DNA of 64,000 bases from positions 121,409 to 185,408 of the forward strand of contig NZ_WHOL01000126.1 of NCBI RefSeq assembly GCF_009745975.1. Reading direction: 5' to 3'. The translations under genes were made by a program, and so were the position numbers. Of the stretch, positions 19,247-27,815 are shown in pieces (positions within the stretch are counted from its first letter, which is position 1; every line of letters starts with the position of its first letter). This DNA is from Actinokineospora pegani. Lineage in GTDB: Bacteria; Actinomycetota; Actinomycetes; Mycobacteriales; Pseudonocardiaceae. The notes under the pieces were generated by a model, which searched no databases, was not told the DNA's origin, and saw nothing but the letters and a program-made list of their open reading frames with translations.

Positions 19247-20511
19247 GGCGTCCGGAACCCGTCCACCACCAGCGCCTTGAGGTGCGCGCGCTTGCGCACG
19301 GCGATGACGATGGCGGCGAGGACGTACACACCGGACAGCACCAGCAGCTCGATCCCCTTGATCGAGGCGGGCAGCACCGCGGCGAGGACGAACTGGGCGA
19401 CGAACATCCCGAAGAGCACCACCGCGGCGCGGACGGTGATCGTCAGGCTCAGCAGCAGGGTCACCGCGAACAGCGATTGCGCGGCGGTGAGCAGCAGCTC
19501 CTCGCGCTGCGGGCCGTCCAGCGGCAGCCCGGACAGCCTCCCGGCGGAGATCGCGAACACGATCGGCAGCGTGCCGACCAGCAGCGTCCACTGGTTGACC
19601 TTGGACGAGACCAGGGTGGCCAGCGCGTCGGTGGTCTTGAGCCGCCACGCGTACAGGCTCGCCACCAGCAGCTCGGGGGCCTCGGAGGCCAGCGGGGCCA
19701 CCCACTGCACCAGGAAGAACTGGCTGACGCCCAGCTCGGTCCCCGTCTCCACCAACGCGTGCGCGAAGTTCTCCGCGACCAGGAGGATCACCGCGGCGGC
19801 GAAGGCGAACAGGCCCACGCACCACCAGCGGCGGCGGCGCTTGGCCTGGTTGCCCAGCACCGCGGACACGCCCTGCAGGTCCGGGTCGCCCGCGGGGGCC
19901 CGGGCCACGCGCACCGCGTAGAGCAGGAAGATGCCGACGAGCACGGCCGTGTCGACCAGGGTGACCGAGTTCCGCAGCGGCAGGGTCAGCGAGTAGAGGG
20001 TCGCCAGGGCCAGGAAGGCCAGCGGGACGGCGTCGGTCCGGGCCAGGGTGATCGCGGTGGGTCCTTTGTGGCCGCTGCCGCGCAGCCGCCAGGCGGCGAT
20101 GAACACGACCACGGCCCAGCCGACGCCGACGAGTATCCGGTTCGCCCCGGTCATGTTCGCCAGCGCCAGCCCGCACGAGGACTCCGTGCCGGGGGCGGCG
20201 TCCGGGGGCAGGCAGGCGGGCCCGTGCTCGGCGAACGCGGCGCCGCCCTCGGCGGTGAACACGAAGTCCACCGCGTACTCCGGCAGCACCGCGATCAGCG
20301 CCAGGGCGGTGATCGCCAGTCCCGGGGAGATGTCGAGCTGGATGGCCTCGGCCACCCAGCTCAGCACGAACGCCGCGCCGACGACCGCGACGCCGAACAG
20401 CGCCGCGTCGACCGGGGGCGAGGTGTGGGACCCGGCGACGCCCAGCACGACGCCGGGCACGGTGACGGCGATGGCCGCCCACAGCGCGATCGCGGCCCGG
20501 GTGAACACCAC
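19222..20511 (-). CDS. Na+/Ca2+ exchanger-family (CaCA) membrane protein
   Basis: A 429-residue protein with about eleven hydrophobic segments and two inverted CaCA-type repeats. Their acidic motifs are visible as ALIAVLPEYAVDF (about residue 70-82) and PLASEAPELLVASL (about 268-281). These motifs line the ion path in cation/proton exchangers such as YrbG and ChaA. The ion is not predictable. GTG start; the upstream membrane-protein gene ends 23 bases before it, so they probably form an operon. Confidence 0.85.
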   Translation of the reverse strand: MVFTRAAIALWAAIAVTVPGVVLGVAGSHTSPPVDAALFGVAVVGAAFVLSWVAEAIQLDISPGLAITALALIAVLPEYAVDFVFTAEGGAAFAEHGPACLPPDAAPGTESSCGLALANMTGANRILVGVGWAVVVFIAAWRLRGSGHKGPTAITLARTDAVPLAFLALATLYSLTLPLRNSVTLVDTAVLVGIFLLYAVRVARAPAGDPDLQGVSAVLGNQAKRRRRWWCVGLFAFAAAVILLVAENFAHALVETGTELGVSQFFLVQWVAPLASEAPELLVASLYAWRLKTTDALATLVSSKVNQWTLLVGTLPIVFAISAGRLSGLPLDGPQREELLLTAAQSLFAVTLLLSLTITVRAAVVLFGMFVAQFVLAAVLPASIKGIELLVLSGVYVLAAIVIAVRKRAHLKALVVDGFRTPYRELADS

Positions 20512-20534
20512 GGGCCGCGATCGCGTAGGCGCGC

Positions 20535-21098
20535 TCAGCGCTTCTCCGGCAGGATCGGTCGCTCGACCGCGCCGCGCTTCTCCTGCACGGGCACGGGGAT
20601 CTGGTCGTCACCCGGCTGGACCGCCTTGAACCGCGCCGGGGTCGTGGGGTCGTTGGTGATCACCGGCTCGTGCCGCACCGGCACGTCCGGGTTGGGCGCC
20701 ACGACGGCGTCGGGGACGGGCTGGTTCTCCTCGCGGCTCTCGTAGCGCTGCTTGGTCAGGCTCTCCGCGTCGATGCGGTCGCGCATCCGGTTGAGCACCC
20801 GGATGGTGACCGCGTGCGCGATCGCCAGGAGCACCAGCACGACGCCCAGCTTGAGCACCACGGCCTGCAGCGGCGCGGACCCGCCGAGGTCGATCACCGA
20901 CACCAGCGCCAGCAGGCCGAGCACCGCGAAGTGGAACAGCACCGACACCAGCCGGGCCATCGACTGCGCCGATTCCTTGTCGTCACCGTAGGAGTCCGTG
21001 AGGTAGCGCAAACCGCTGCGGTAGATGATCTGCCCATCCACCACCACCAGCGCCACTCCGAGGATCAGGAACATCACATACGCGCCGTCGTCCACCAC
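20535..21098 (-). CDS. membrane protein with proline-rich tail, unknown function
   Basis: A 187-residue protein with three hydrophobic segments (about 6-24, 55-75, 85-103) and a long hydrophilic Pro/Asp-rich cytoplasmic tail. No family recognised. It is first in a likely two-gene operon with the cation exchanger and has a SigB/SigF-type promoter about 40 bases upstream, implying stress or stationary-phase expression. Confidence 0.7.
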   Translation of the reverse strand: MVDDGAYVMFLILGVALVVVDGQIIYRSGLRYLTDSYGDDKESAQSMARLVSVLFHFAVLGLLALVSVIDLGGSAPLQAVVLKLGVVLVLLAIAHAVTIRVLNRMRDRIDAESLTKQRYESREENQPVPDAVVAPNPDVPVRHEPVITNDPTTPARFKAVQPGDDQIPVPVQEKRGAVERPILPEKR

Positions 21099-21136
21099 CC
21101 GCTCCTTCCGCCCGGCCGTTCGTATCCACGTGTGGG

Positions 21137-21161
21137 GTACCCCCCGTGACGGAAGCGAAAC
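21137..21161 (-). promoter_or_regulatory. SigB/SigF-type promoter
   Basis: On the minus strand GTTTC (21161-21157), 14 bases, GGGTAC (21142-21137). This matches the actinobacterial general-stress consensus GNNT(T)-N14-16-GGGTAC. It would start transcription about 30 bases before the membrane-protein ATG at 21098. Confidence 0.65.
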
Positions 21162-21167
21162 GGGGTG

Positions 21168-22679
21168 TCACCCGAGCCAGCGGGGCCGCTTGGCCTCCCG
21201 GAGCCCGTCCCACGCCTCGACGAAGTCGGCCTCGGCGGCGTGCGCGCGGGCGTCCTCGCGGGCCCAGAGCAGGCCGTAGGTGAAGGCGTTGTCGCCGTCG
21301 AGGTGCACGCGGACGCCCAGGTCGCGCAGGGCGTCGCGGGCCACGACGGCGTCCTGGTGCACGCCGAGCGCGGTCTGCACCGCCTTGGCCCCCTTGCGCC
21401 AAGCCTTGATCTCCTTGCCGAGCACGGGCTCGACCGCGTCGACGGTGTAGCGGGCCTTCTTGGCGTCCTTGCGGGCCTGGTGCAGGGCAAGGTCGCGGTC
21501 GGCCGCGGTGGTCGCGGCGTCGGCCTCGGCGACCGAGCCCGCCAGCCGGTCGGCGGCCTTGCGCACGACCTTGCGCAGCTCGGTGGCCGCGGGCCGGGTC
21601 GCCTTGGCGGTCAGCGGCGGGTCGGCCAACAGCGCGCCGAACGCCTCCAGCGCGGCCTTGTACCGGTCGCCGTCGAGCACCGCCAGCGCCGCGCCCCTGG
21701 CGTCGGCGCCCGCCCTGGCGAACTCGGCGGTCAGCCGGGCCGCGACCCCGCCGAGGACCATCTCGTCGGGCAGGGCGGCGACCTCGGACCGCAGGTGCGC
21801 CTCCAGGACCTCGGCGTCGCGCGCCGGGGACATCTCGGCGCCGAGCCAGCGGAACTCCGCGCGCAGCGACTCCACGGTCTCGCGGTCGAACAGCGCGCGG
21901 AAGGCGCGCAGCGCGCTGCGCAGCCGCCTGCAGGTCACCCGGAACTGGTGGATGGAGTCCTCGGCGTCCAGGCGCACCCCGGTGTCGTGGGCGCGCAGGT
22001 CGTCGTGGCGCTCGCGCAGGTAGTGCAGCGCCACCCCGCCCGCGGTCGGGTCCGAGGGCAGCGGCGGCCGCTTCTCGCGGCGGGCGCGCTTGCCCAGGGT
22101 GCGGGCCAGCTTGGAGGTGGAGTCCGACGGGCGCGCGCCCAGGGCGGCGCCGATCGCGTCGATGGTCGCGCGGTCGGCCGCCTCGACCTCCAACTCCCGC
22201 CACGCGCTGGCCTTGCCCTCGATCGGCACGGCGGTGACGTGGTCGTCGGCGAGCAGGGCCACGGTGGCGCCGTCGGCGGCGCGCAGCGTCCACTCGTCGC
22301 GGCGGGTGACGATCCTGGCGACCTCGACCAGCGGCGCGTCCAGGGTGTAGGCCCGGACGAGGGCGGCCAGCTCGGTGGGCACGCGCGCGCGCTTGTCGCC
22401 CAGCTCGTCGCCCAGCTCATGGTGCACCTCGTCGCGGGTGTCCGGGCCGACGGGGAGCTTGGCGTGCCAGCCCGCGTCGCCGCCGCCGGTGCGCCGCCGC
22501 AGCGTGATGCCCGCCTTGGCCAGTCTCAGGTCGGCGGTGTCGAAATAGGTCGCGTCCAGGTCGCTGCGGCGGGGTGCGCCGCTCTCGGTCACCAGCCCCA
22601 CGCCTGCCAGGTCCGGCAGCGCGAAGTCGGCGTCGGCCTCGAACTTGCGCTCGGTCTCACGAATCGTCTTGGCGCCCAT
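21168..22679 (-). CDS. CYTH-CHAD domain protein
   Basis: A 503-residue cytoplasmic protein. The N-terminal CYTH (triphosphate tunnel) domain (~5-200) begins with the ExExK-like ETERKFEAD and has TYFDTADLRLAKAGITLRRR. The C-terminal CHAD helical domain (~215-500) has the His/Arg-rich SIHQFRVTCRRLRSALRAFR and HQARKDAKKARY. CHAD domains bind inorganic polyphosphate, and CYTH domains cleave or bind triphosphates, so a role at polyphosphate is likely. ATG at 22679 is chosen because the family starts there; the open frame extends 21 codons further. Confidence 0.9.
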   Translation of the reverse strand: MGAKTIRETERKFEADADFALPDLAGVGLVTESGAPRRSDLDATYFDTADLRLAKAGITLRRRTGGGDAGWHAKLPVGPDTRDEVHHELGDELGDKRARVPTELAALVRAYTLDAPLVEVARIVTRRDEWTLRAADGATVALLADDHVTAVPIEGKASAWRELEVEAADRATIDAIGAALGARPSDSTSKLARTLGKRARREKRPPLPSDPTAGGVALHYLRERHDDLRAHDTGVRLDAEDSIHQFRVTCRRLRSALRAFRALFDRETVESLRAEFRWLGAEMSPARDAEVLEAHLRSEVAALPDEMVLGGVAARLTAEFARAGADARGAALAVLDGDRYKAALEAFGALLADPPLTAKATRPAATELRKVVRKAADRLAGSVAEADAATTAADRDLALHQARKDAKKARYTVDAVEPVLGKEIKAWRKGAKAVQTALGVHQDAVVARDALRDLGVRVHLDGDNAFTYGLLWAREDARAHAAEADFVEAWDGLREAKRPRWLG

Positions 22680-22786
22680 CTGACCACTATGACACCGAAA
22701 CCGGGCAGTCGACACGAAAGCGCCAGGGGTGTGCTGCCACACCCCCCGGGTGGGTCAGTCCGCGCGGGCACGCGCCCGCGTCCCGG

Positions 22787-23653
22787 TCAGCCGAACAGCT
22801 TCCCACCGGTCACCGCCAGCACCTCGCCGGTGATGTAGGAGGCCGCCGCCGAGGCCAGGAACACGTAGGCGGGGGCCAGCTCCGCGGGTTGCCCGGCGCG
22901 GCCCAGCGGGGTCTGCCCACCGAAGCCCTCGACGTGGTCGCCGTCGATGGTGGCCGGGATGAGCGGTGTCCACACCGGACCGGGGGCCACGGAGTTGACC
23001 CGGATGCCCCGGTCCGCGACGTCCTGGGCCAGCGCCCGGGTGAAGGTGGTGATCGCCCCCTTGCTGGTGGCGTAGTCCATCAGGTGCGGCGAGGGCTGGG
23101 TGGCCTGGATGGACGAGGTGTTGATGATGGACGAACCGGGGCCCAGCACCGGCACGGCCAGCTTGCACAGCCAGAACATCGCGTACACGTTGGTCTTGAG
23201 CACCCGGTCGAACTGCTCCGTCGTGATGCCCAGCAGCCCGTCGGGCTGCGACATCTGGAACGCGGCGTTGTTCACCAGCAGGTCGATGCCCCCGAGGTCG
23301 GCCACAGCGCGGGCGACGATCGCGCGGCAGTGCTCCTCCTCGCGCACGTCGCCGGGCACCAGCACGGCGTCGCGGCCCGCCTCGCGGACCCAGCCCGCGG
23401 TGGTCTCCGCGTCCTCCTGCTCCTCGGGCAGGTAGGACAGCAGCACGTCCGCGCCCTCCCTGGCGAACGCGATCGCGACCGCCCGCCCGATCCCGGAATC
23501 ACCCCCGGTGATCACCGCGCGGTGGCCCTCGAGGCGCCCTGAGCCCCGGTAGGACTGCTCGCCGTGGTCGGGCTCCGGCGTCATCTCGCCGGTGGTCCCC
23601 GGGTGCGGCTGCTCCTGCGCGGGCAGGTCTGTGGGCCGGTTCTGCTGGTCCAT
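22787..23653 (-). CDS. short-chain dehydrogenase/reductase, YghA-like
   Basis: A 288-residue NAD(P)-dependent oxidoreductase of the longer SDR group with an N-terminal Gln/Pro-rich extension (~1-42). It has the cofactor motif GGDSGIGRA (~50), NNAA (~128), the catalytic Ser in INTSSI and YxxxK in YATSKG (~197-201), and APGPVWTPL. Close relatives are stress-induced aldehyde/alcohol reductases. GAAGGAGG lies seven bases before the ATG. Confidence 0.9.
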   Translation of the reverse strand: MDQQNRPTDLPAQEQPHPGTTGEMTPEPDHGEQSYRGSGRLEGHRAVITGGDSGIGRAVAIAFAREGADVLLSYLPEEQEDAETTAGWVREAGRDAVLVPGDVREEEHCRAIVARAVADLGGIDLLVNNAAFQMSQPDGLLGITTEQFDRVLKTNVYAMFWLCKLAVPVLGPGSSIINTSSIQATQPSPHLMDYATSKGAITTFTRALAQDVADRGIRVNSVAPGPVWTPLIPATIDGDHVEGFGGQTPLGRAGQPAELAPAYVFLASAAASYITGEVLAVTGGKLFG

Positions 23654-23819
23654 CGGTGTCCCTCCTTCGGTCACAGGCCCGACTACCACCGACGGGGCCA
23701 CCCCAACCCGCATATGTCCCCGGTGAACGGGTAGCTCGCGAGCGGCACACCACGGCCGGCGAGACCGGTCACGGCCACCTCCGTCACCCCGGGGTGGCCC
23801 GACAGCACTGGAGAAGGCG

Positions 23820-24131
23820 ATGAGCGACGAGTTCGACGAGGCTGTGAACATGTCGGCCAGCGAGTTGTCCCGATGGCTGGAGACCGAGGAGTCGAAGTCG
23901 GTCGGGCAGTCCGACGGCGGGGAGTCGGTGGGGCACCGCTCCGGCAGGCGCATCGTGGACCTGCTGGGGAAGAAGGCGGGCGACCGGACGGACGCCGACC
24001 GCGAGCACATGAAGAAGGTGGTCGGGTACGTGCACCGCCACCTCGCGCAGCGGCCGTCCGGGGACGTCGAGAACACGAAGTGGCGCCACTCCTTGATGAA
24101 CTGGGGCCACGACCCGCTCAAGTCCTCCTGA
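23820..24131 (+). CDS. DUF3140 protein
   Basis: A 103-residue soluble protein matching DUF3140 across its length: FDEAVNMSASELSRWL, SKSVGQSDGGESVGH, GRRIVDLL and HRHLAQRPSGDVENTKWRHSLMNWGHDP. The family often accompanies stress-related DNA-binding or small proteins; biochemical role unknown. ATG start with a GGAGAAGG sequence upstream. It begins the rightward small-protein cluster. Confidence 0.9.
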   Translation: MSDEFDEAVNMSASELSRWLETEESKSVGQSDGGESVGHRSGRRIVDLLGKKAGDRTDADREHMKKVVGYVHRHLAQRPSGDVENTKWRHSLMNWGHDPLKSS

Positions 24132-24274
24132 CGGTCCGGTCGCGCCCGTCGGCGCCATCCGGTTCGTGCGCATCGCGCGACACCAACAACCTCTTGCCCC
24201 GGGCGGGCACTGCGGTGGCGTAATCACCGATTTATGACCCACAGTCGCGTCCAGCGTGGTCCATAAGTTTCAAA

Positions 24275-24280
24275 TACCCT
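24275..24280 (+). promoter_or_regulatory. possible -10 of a leaderless ybdK-like gene
   Basis: TACCCT ends six bases before the ATG at 24287 inside an AT-rich tract (CATAAGTTTCAAATACCC). No Shine-Dalgarno sequence precedes the ATG, so a leaderless mRNA is plausible. Confidence 0.4.
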
Positions 24281-24286
24281 TTCGAT

Positions 24287-25447
24287 ATGGGCTTCGATGG
24301 CACAAATCAGGAAGAATCCACCACGAAGCGTCATGCTTCGAGTAAGGATGAGTCCCTCACCATCGGGGTTGAGGAGGAGTTCTTCCTCGTCGACCGCGAC
24401 GGCAAGCTCATCGACCAGGGGCCGGAGACGGCCGAGCACGGTGTGGCCCAGAGCGACGGCGACCCCGACCTGAAGCCGGAGCTGCTGCGGGCGATGGTGG
24501 AGTCGGCGACCGGGATCTGCCGGACCGGGCCCGAGGTGGTCGACGAGCTGACTGGGCTGCGCGCCGCGCTGGCGAGCGGGGCGGGCGAGCACGGGGCACT
24601 GCTGATCGCCTCCGGGACGCTGCCGAACGTGCAGGACCGGTCCGCCCCCGTGGGGCCCGGGGCGCGCTACCGGCGCATCACCGAGCATGTCGGGGAGTTC
24701 CTGTTCTCGGGGATGACCTGCGGGTGCCACGTGCACGTCGGCGTCGACGACCCGGCGACGGCGGTGCGGGTGACCAACCACCTGCGGTTGTGGCTGCCCA
24801 CGCTGATGACCGTCTGCGCCAACTCCCCGTTCCACGACGGCCGCGACACCGGGTACGCCAGCAGCAGGCACCTGCTGTGGGAGCGCTGGCCCTCGGCGGG
24901 TCCGCCGCCGTACCTGGACTCGGTCGACCAGTACGAGCAGTTGGTCGCGGACATGCTGGAGACCGGCGCGATCCTGGACCGCAAGATGGTCTACTTCGAC
25001 GTGCGCCCCTCCGACACCCACCCCACCGTGGAGATCCGCATCTCCGACGTGGCGCCGACCCCGCGCGAGGCCGGGCTGCTCGCGGTGCTGACCCGGATCG
25101 CGGTCGCCGAGGCGCTGGACTCGGCCACCCCGGCCGAGCGGGTGCCCACCCAGGTGGTGCGCGCCGCCGAGTGGCGCGCGGCCAAGGACGGCTGGGGCGC
25201 GGTGCTGCCCGACCCGGCGGGCGGCCAGTCCCGGCCCGCCCCGCTGATCATCGGCGACCTGGTGGCCCGGCACGCGCCCGCGCTGCGCCGCTCCGGCGAG
25301 TTGGAGTTCGTGGAGTCCACACTGGCCCTGGTCGACGCGCAGGGCGACGGCGCGGTCCGGCAGCGGGTGGCCGGGCTCGACTCGGTGATCGACATGCTCG
25401 CCGAGCAGACGGCGGGCCAGAGTTTGTCGGCGGCGCGCACCGGGTAG
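24287..25447 (+). CDS. carboxylate-amine ligase / glutamate-cysteine ligase-like (YbdK family, GCS2)
   Basis: A 386-residue member of the GCS2 family. The ATP-grasp-like core starts at about residue 24 with LTIGVEEEFFLVD. It continues with the metal/ATP segment CGCHVHVGVDD (about 144-154) and ANSPFHDGRDTGYAS (about 180-194), and the later VEIRISDVAPT. Enzymes of this family ligate glutamate to cysteine or related amines weakly; in actinomycetes the true partner is uncertain because mycothiol replaces glutathione. The N-terminal 24 residues are a polar extension. Confidence 0.88.
   Translation: MGFDGTNQEESTTKRHASSKDESLTIGVEEEFFLVDRDGKLIDQGPETAEHGVAQSDGDPDLKPELLRAMVESATGICRTGPEVVDELTGLRAALASGAGEHGALLIASGTLPNVQDRSAPVGPGARYRRITEHVGEFLFSGMTCGCHVHVGVDDPATAVRVTNHLRLWLPTLMTVCANSPFHDGRDTGYASSRHLLWERWPSAGPPPYLDSVDQYEQLVADMLETGAILDRKMVYFDVRPSDTHPTVEIRISDVAPTPREAGLLAVLTRIAVAEALDSATPAERVPTQVVRAAEWRAAKDGWGAVLPDPAGGQSRPAPLIIGDLVARHAPALRRSGELEFVESTLALVDAQGDGAVRQRVAGLDSVIDMLAEQTAGQSLSAARTG
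25422..25447 (+). promoter_or_regulatory. SigB/SigF-type promoter for DUF5709 operon
   Basis: GTTT (25422-25425), 16 bases, GGGTAG (25442-25447), lying in the last codons of the ligase gene. Transcription would begin just ahead of the ATG at 25457. Confidence 0.55.
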
Positions 25448-25456
25448 CACCCGCGC

Positions 25457-25903
25457 ATGAGCACTGACGGCCAGGGAAACGAACAGCTGAGCCAGCAGGA
25501 GAGCCTGGACGAGGACAACCTGCGCGTCGACCCGCTGGAGAAGGGGGTCGAGCCGCCCGAGCGGTGGGCCGAGGCCGACCGCTTCGGCACCACGCCGCGG
25601 GAGCAGCGCGAGGGCGAGGACCACGAGCACCGCCTGGCCGAGGAGGAACCGGACGTGCCGCTGGCCAGCAGGCCCGGCGCGGAGACCCCGCTGTCGCGGC
25701 TGGACGACCGCATCGACGAGCCGAGCTACGACCTCGAGGAGGCGGCCCCGCTGGAAGAGGTCGACCCGGGGCTGTCCTCCAACGGGCAGACCATCGACGA
25801 GGCGGGCCAGTCGGTGGCCGAGGCACTGCGCGAGGAACCCGAGGTGGACATCGACGCGGGCGACCTCGCCGAGGACGCCGCGATCCGCGGGGAGCTGCGG
25901 TGA
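25457..25903 (+). CDS. DUF5709 acidic protein
   Basis: A 148-residue, very acidic, probably disordered protein of the actinobacterial DUF5709 type: QESLDEDNLRVDPLEKGVEPPERW, FGTTPREQREGEDHEHRLAEEEPDV. Function unknown; relatives are common in stress-response clusters. Its TGA overlaps the GTG of the F420-type oxidoreductase by four bases, so the two are translationally coupled. Confidence 0.88.
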   Translation: MSTDGQGNEQLSQQESLDEDNLRVDPLEKGVEPPERWAEADRFGTTPREQREGEDHEHRLAEEEPDVPLASRPGAETPLSRLDDRIDEPSYDLEEAAPLEEVDPGLSSNGQTIDEAGQSVAEALREEPEVDIDAGDLAEDAAIRGELR

Positions 25904-26886
25904 CCCGCTTCGGCTACACCCTGATGACCGAGCAGGCGGGCCCGCGCGAACTGGTGGGCCACGCGGTCGCCGCCGAGGCGGCCGGTTTCGACTTCGCGGT
26001 CATGAGCGACCACTTCTCGCCCTGGCTGACCAGCCAGGGCCACGCCCCCAACGCGTGGGCGACGCTGGGCGCGGTCAGCCAGGCCACCTCGGTGATCGAG
26101 CTGATGACCTACGTGACCTGCCCGATCATGCGCTACCACCCGGCCGTCGTGGCCCAGCAGGCCGCGACGGTCGGGCTGCTGTCCGACGGCCGGTTCACCC
26201 TGGGCCTGGGCGCGGGCGAGAACCTCAACGAGCACGTGGTGGGCCGGGGGTGGCCGTCGGTGAATGTCCGGCACGAGATGCTGGTCGAGGCCGTGGACAT
26301 CATCTCGGCGCTGTTCTCCGGCGAGTACGTCAACACCGCGGGCAGGCACTTCCGGGTCGACTCGGCGAAGCTGTGGGACGTGCCGGAGCGGCGCGTCCCC
26401 ATCGCCATGGCGGTCTCCGGCGCGCAGTCGGTGTCCACCTTCGCCGCGCTGACCGACCACATGGTCGCCGTGGAGCCCGACGCGGACCTGGTCGCTCGGT
26501 GGGACTCCGCCCGCGCCGACCGCGGGGGCGACCGGGACAGCCGCAAGATCGGCCAAATCCCGGTCTGCTGGGACACCGACCGCGACGCGGCGATCAGCCG
26601 CGCCCACGACCAGTTCCGCTGGTTCGCTGGCGGGTGGAAGGTCAACGCGGAGCTGCCCGGCACCGCCGCGTTCGCGGGCGCCACGCAGTTCGTCCGCGAG
26701 TCCGACGTGGCCGACTCGATCCCCTGCGGCCCCGAAGTGGAGCCGATCGTCGAGGCCGTCTCGGCGTTCTGGGAGGCGGGTTTCACCGACATCGCCCTGA
26801 TCCAGGTCGGCGGCGACACCCAGGACGCCTTCACCGGGTTCGCGGAGCGCGAGCTCCTGCCCGCCCTGCGCGAGGCGTCCGCATAG
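25900..26886 (+). CDS. F420-dependent LLM-class oxidoreductase (TIGR03557-like)
   Basis: A 328-residue luciferase-like TIM-barrel enzyme expected to use coenzyme F420. It starts TRFGYTLMTEQAGP and shows AVMSDHFSPWL, GLGAGENLNEHVVG and the late GFTDIALIQVGGD, in the style of the F420-dependent glucose-6-phosphate dehydrogenase relatives grouped as TIGR03557. The substrate is unknown. The GTG start at 25900 overlaps DUF5709, and a 58-residue acidic protein follows 14 bases downstream, so three genes form an operon. Confidence 0.88.
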   Translation: MTRFGYTLMTEQAGPRELVGHAVAAEAAGFDFAVMSDHFSPWLTSQGHAPNAWATLGAVSQATSVIELMTYVTCPIMRYHPAVVAQQAATVGLLSDGRFTLGLGAGENLNEHVVGRGWPSVNVRHEMLVEAVDIISALFSGEYVNTAGRHFRVDSAKLWDVPERRVPIAMAVSGAQSVSTFAALTDHMVAVEPDADLVARWDSARADRGGDRDSRKIGQIPVCWDTDRDAAISRAHDQFRWFAGGWKVNAELPGTAAFAGATQFVRESDVADSIPCGPEVEPIVEAVSAFWEAGFTDIALIQVGGDTQDAFTGFAERELLPALREASA

Positions 26887-26900
26887 GAGGGAGAGTCACC

Positions 26901-27077
26901 ATGCCGGACAAGGACGAGGACCAAGAGGACCTGTTGGACCGCAGCACCGAACCGCTCGCGGAGTACGCCGAGGCCGACACCCGCGAACGCACCCCGGTCG
27001 TGGGCAAGGACGCCAGGGCCGAGGACGCCCGGGCGGAGGAGACCACCGAGCCCGATCCCGTCGAAGCCCCGGACTGA
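26901..27077 (+). CDS. 58-residue acidic small protein
   Basis: Short gene with TAGGAGGGAG about ten bases before the ATG. The product is almost entirely Asp/Glu/Arg/Ala and probably disordered; ACE-type charged composition resembles the DUF5709 protein of the same operon. It ends 14 bases before a strong terminator. Confidence 0.65.
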   Translation: MPDKDEDQEDLLDRSTEPLAEYAEADTRERTPVVGKDARAEDARAEETTEPDPVEAPD

Positions 27078-27091
27078 GGCCGCACGGACGG

Positions 27092-27125
27092 AAAGGCCCG
27101 GCACTGCGCGCAGTGCCGGGCCTTT
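27092..27125. terminator. strong bidirectional terminator
   Basis: AAAGGCCCGGCACTG (27092-27106) pairs perfectly with 27111-27125 around a CGCG loop. It has A and T runs on its two sides and separates the convergent F420 operon and the DUF4235 operon. Confidence 0.85.
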
Positions 27126-27152
27126 CTCGATTCCACCTGGAAGGTCGAACGG

Positions 27153-27413
27153 TCAGTTGTCCATCTCCTTGCCGGTGACTTTCTTGAACCCCTTGGCCCC
27201 GGCGCGGTCGACCCCCGCCTTGACCACGCCGAAGATCGCGCCGTGCACCAGCGCGGCGAGCAGCACCTCACGGGTGCTGTGGTCGGGCGAGGTGGCCTCC
27301 GGGGCCTCGTCGTGCCCGGTCACCCCCCGCCACAGGCGCTTGAACAGGACACCGGCCATCATCCCGCCGAGGACACTGATGAGCAGGCTCAGCGGGCGGT
27401 AGAGCAGTTTCAC
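27153..27413 (-). CDS. DUF4235 small membrane protein
   Basis: An 86-residue protein with an N-terminal hydrophobic segment (about 5-25) starting KLLYRPLSLL and a second weak one (AALVHGAIFGVVKAGVDRA), the pattern of DUF4235. GTG start six bases after the DUF3618 stop. It is the last gene of the holin-DUF3618-DUF4235 operon, a widespread actinobacterial set thought to act at the cell envelope. Confidence 0.85.
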   Translation of the reverse strand: MKLLYRPLSLLISVLGGMMAGVLFKRLWRGVTGHDEAPEATSPDHSTREVLLAALVHGAIFGVVKAGVDRAGAKGFKKVTGKEMDN

Positions 27414-27419
27414 GGCCGA

Positions 27420-27815
27420 TCACCTCGACCGCGAGCGGAGGATGAGCGCGATGATCACGGCGACCAGCGCCGCGATCCCGGCCACCTGCGCCGGGTTGCG
27501 CTTGGCCACGACGGTCAGCTCACCCGCGGCGACCTTGGCCTGGTCCGCGATCGCGGCGGCCTGGTCGGCGGCGGTGCCGTCGGTGGCCTTCTCCTTGGCC
27601 TCAGCCGCCTTCGCGACCACGGTGTCGCGGGCGTGGGCCACCTTGTCCTTGGTCTCGGCGGCCTTGGCCGCGACCGTGGCCTTGACCTCGTCGGCCTTGT
27701 CGCCCACGCGCTTCTTGACGTCGGTCTTGGCCACGAGGGCGTCGACCGTGTCGGCCAACTCCTCGCGCGCCTCCTCGATGTCCGCGGCCAACGCCTTCTT
27801 CTCAGACGGACTCAT
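27420..27815 (-). CDS. DUF3618 membrane-anchored coiled-coil protein
   Basis: A 131-residue protein: a DUF3618 head (EIEEAREELADTVDALVAKTDV pattern, about 12-33), a long Ala/Lys-rich coiled coil (~35-90) and one C-terminal membrane helix (~105-125) ending in RSRSR. ATG overlaps the holin-type gene stop by four bases. Confidence 0.85.
   Translation of the reverse strand: MSPSEKKALAADIEEAREELADTVDALVAKTDVKKRVGDKADEVKATVAAKAAETKDKVAHARDTVVAKAAEAKEKATDGTAADQAAAIADQAKVAAGELTVVAKRNPAQVAGIAALVAVIIALILRSRSR

Noticed and set aside
23717..23736. GCAT-N15-GGGTAG upstream of DUF3140
   Set aside because: Resembles a SigB-type promoter only at the -10; the -35 is too weak and chance matches are expected.
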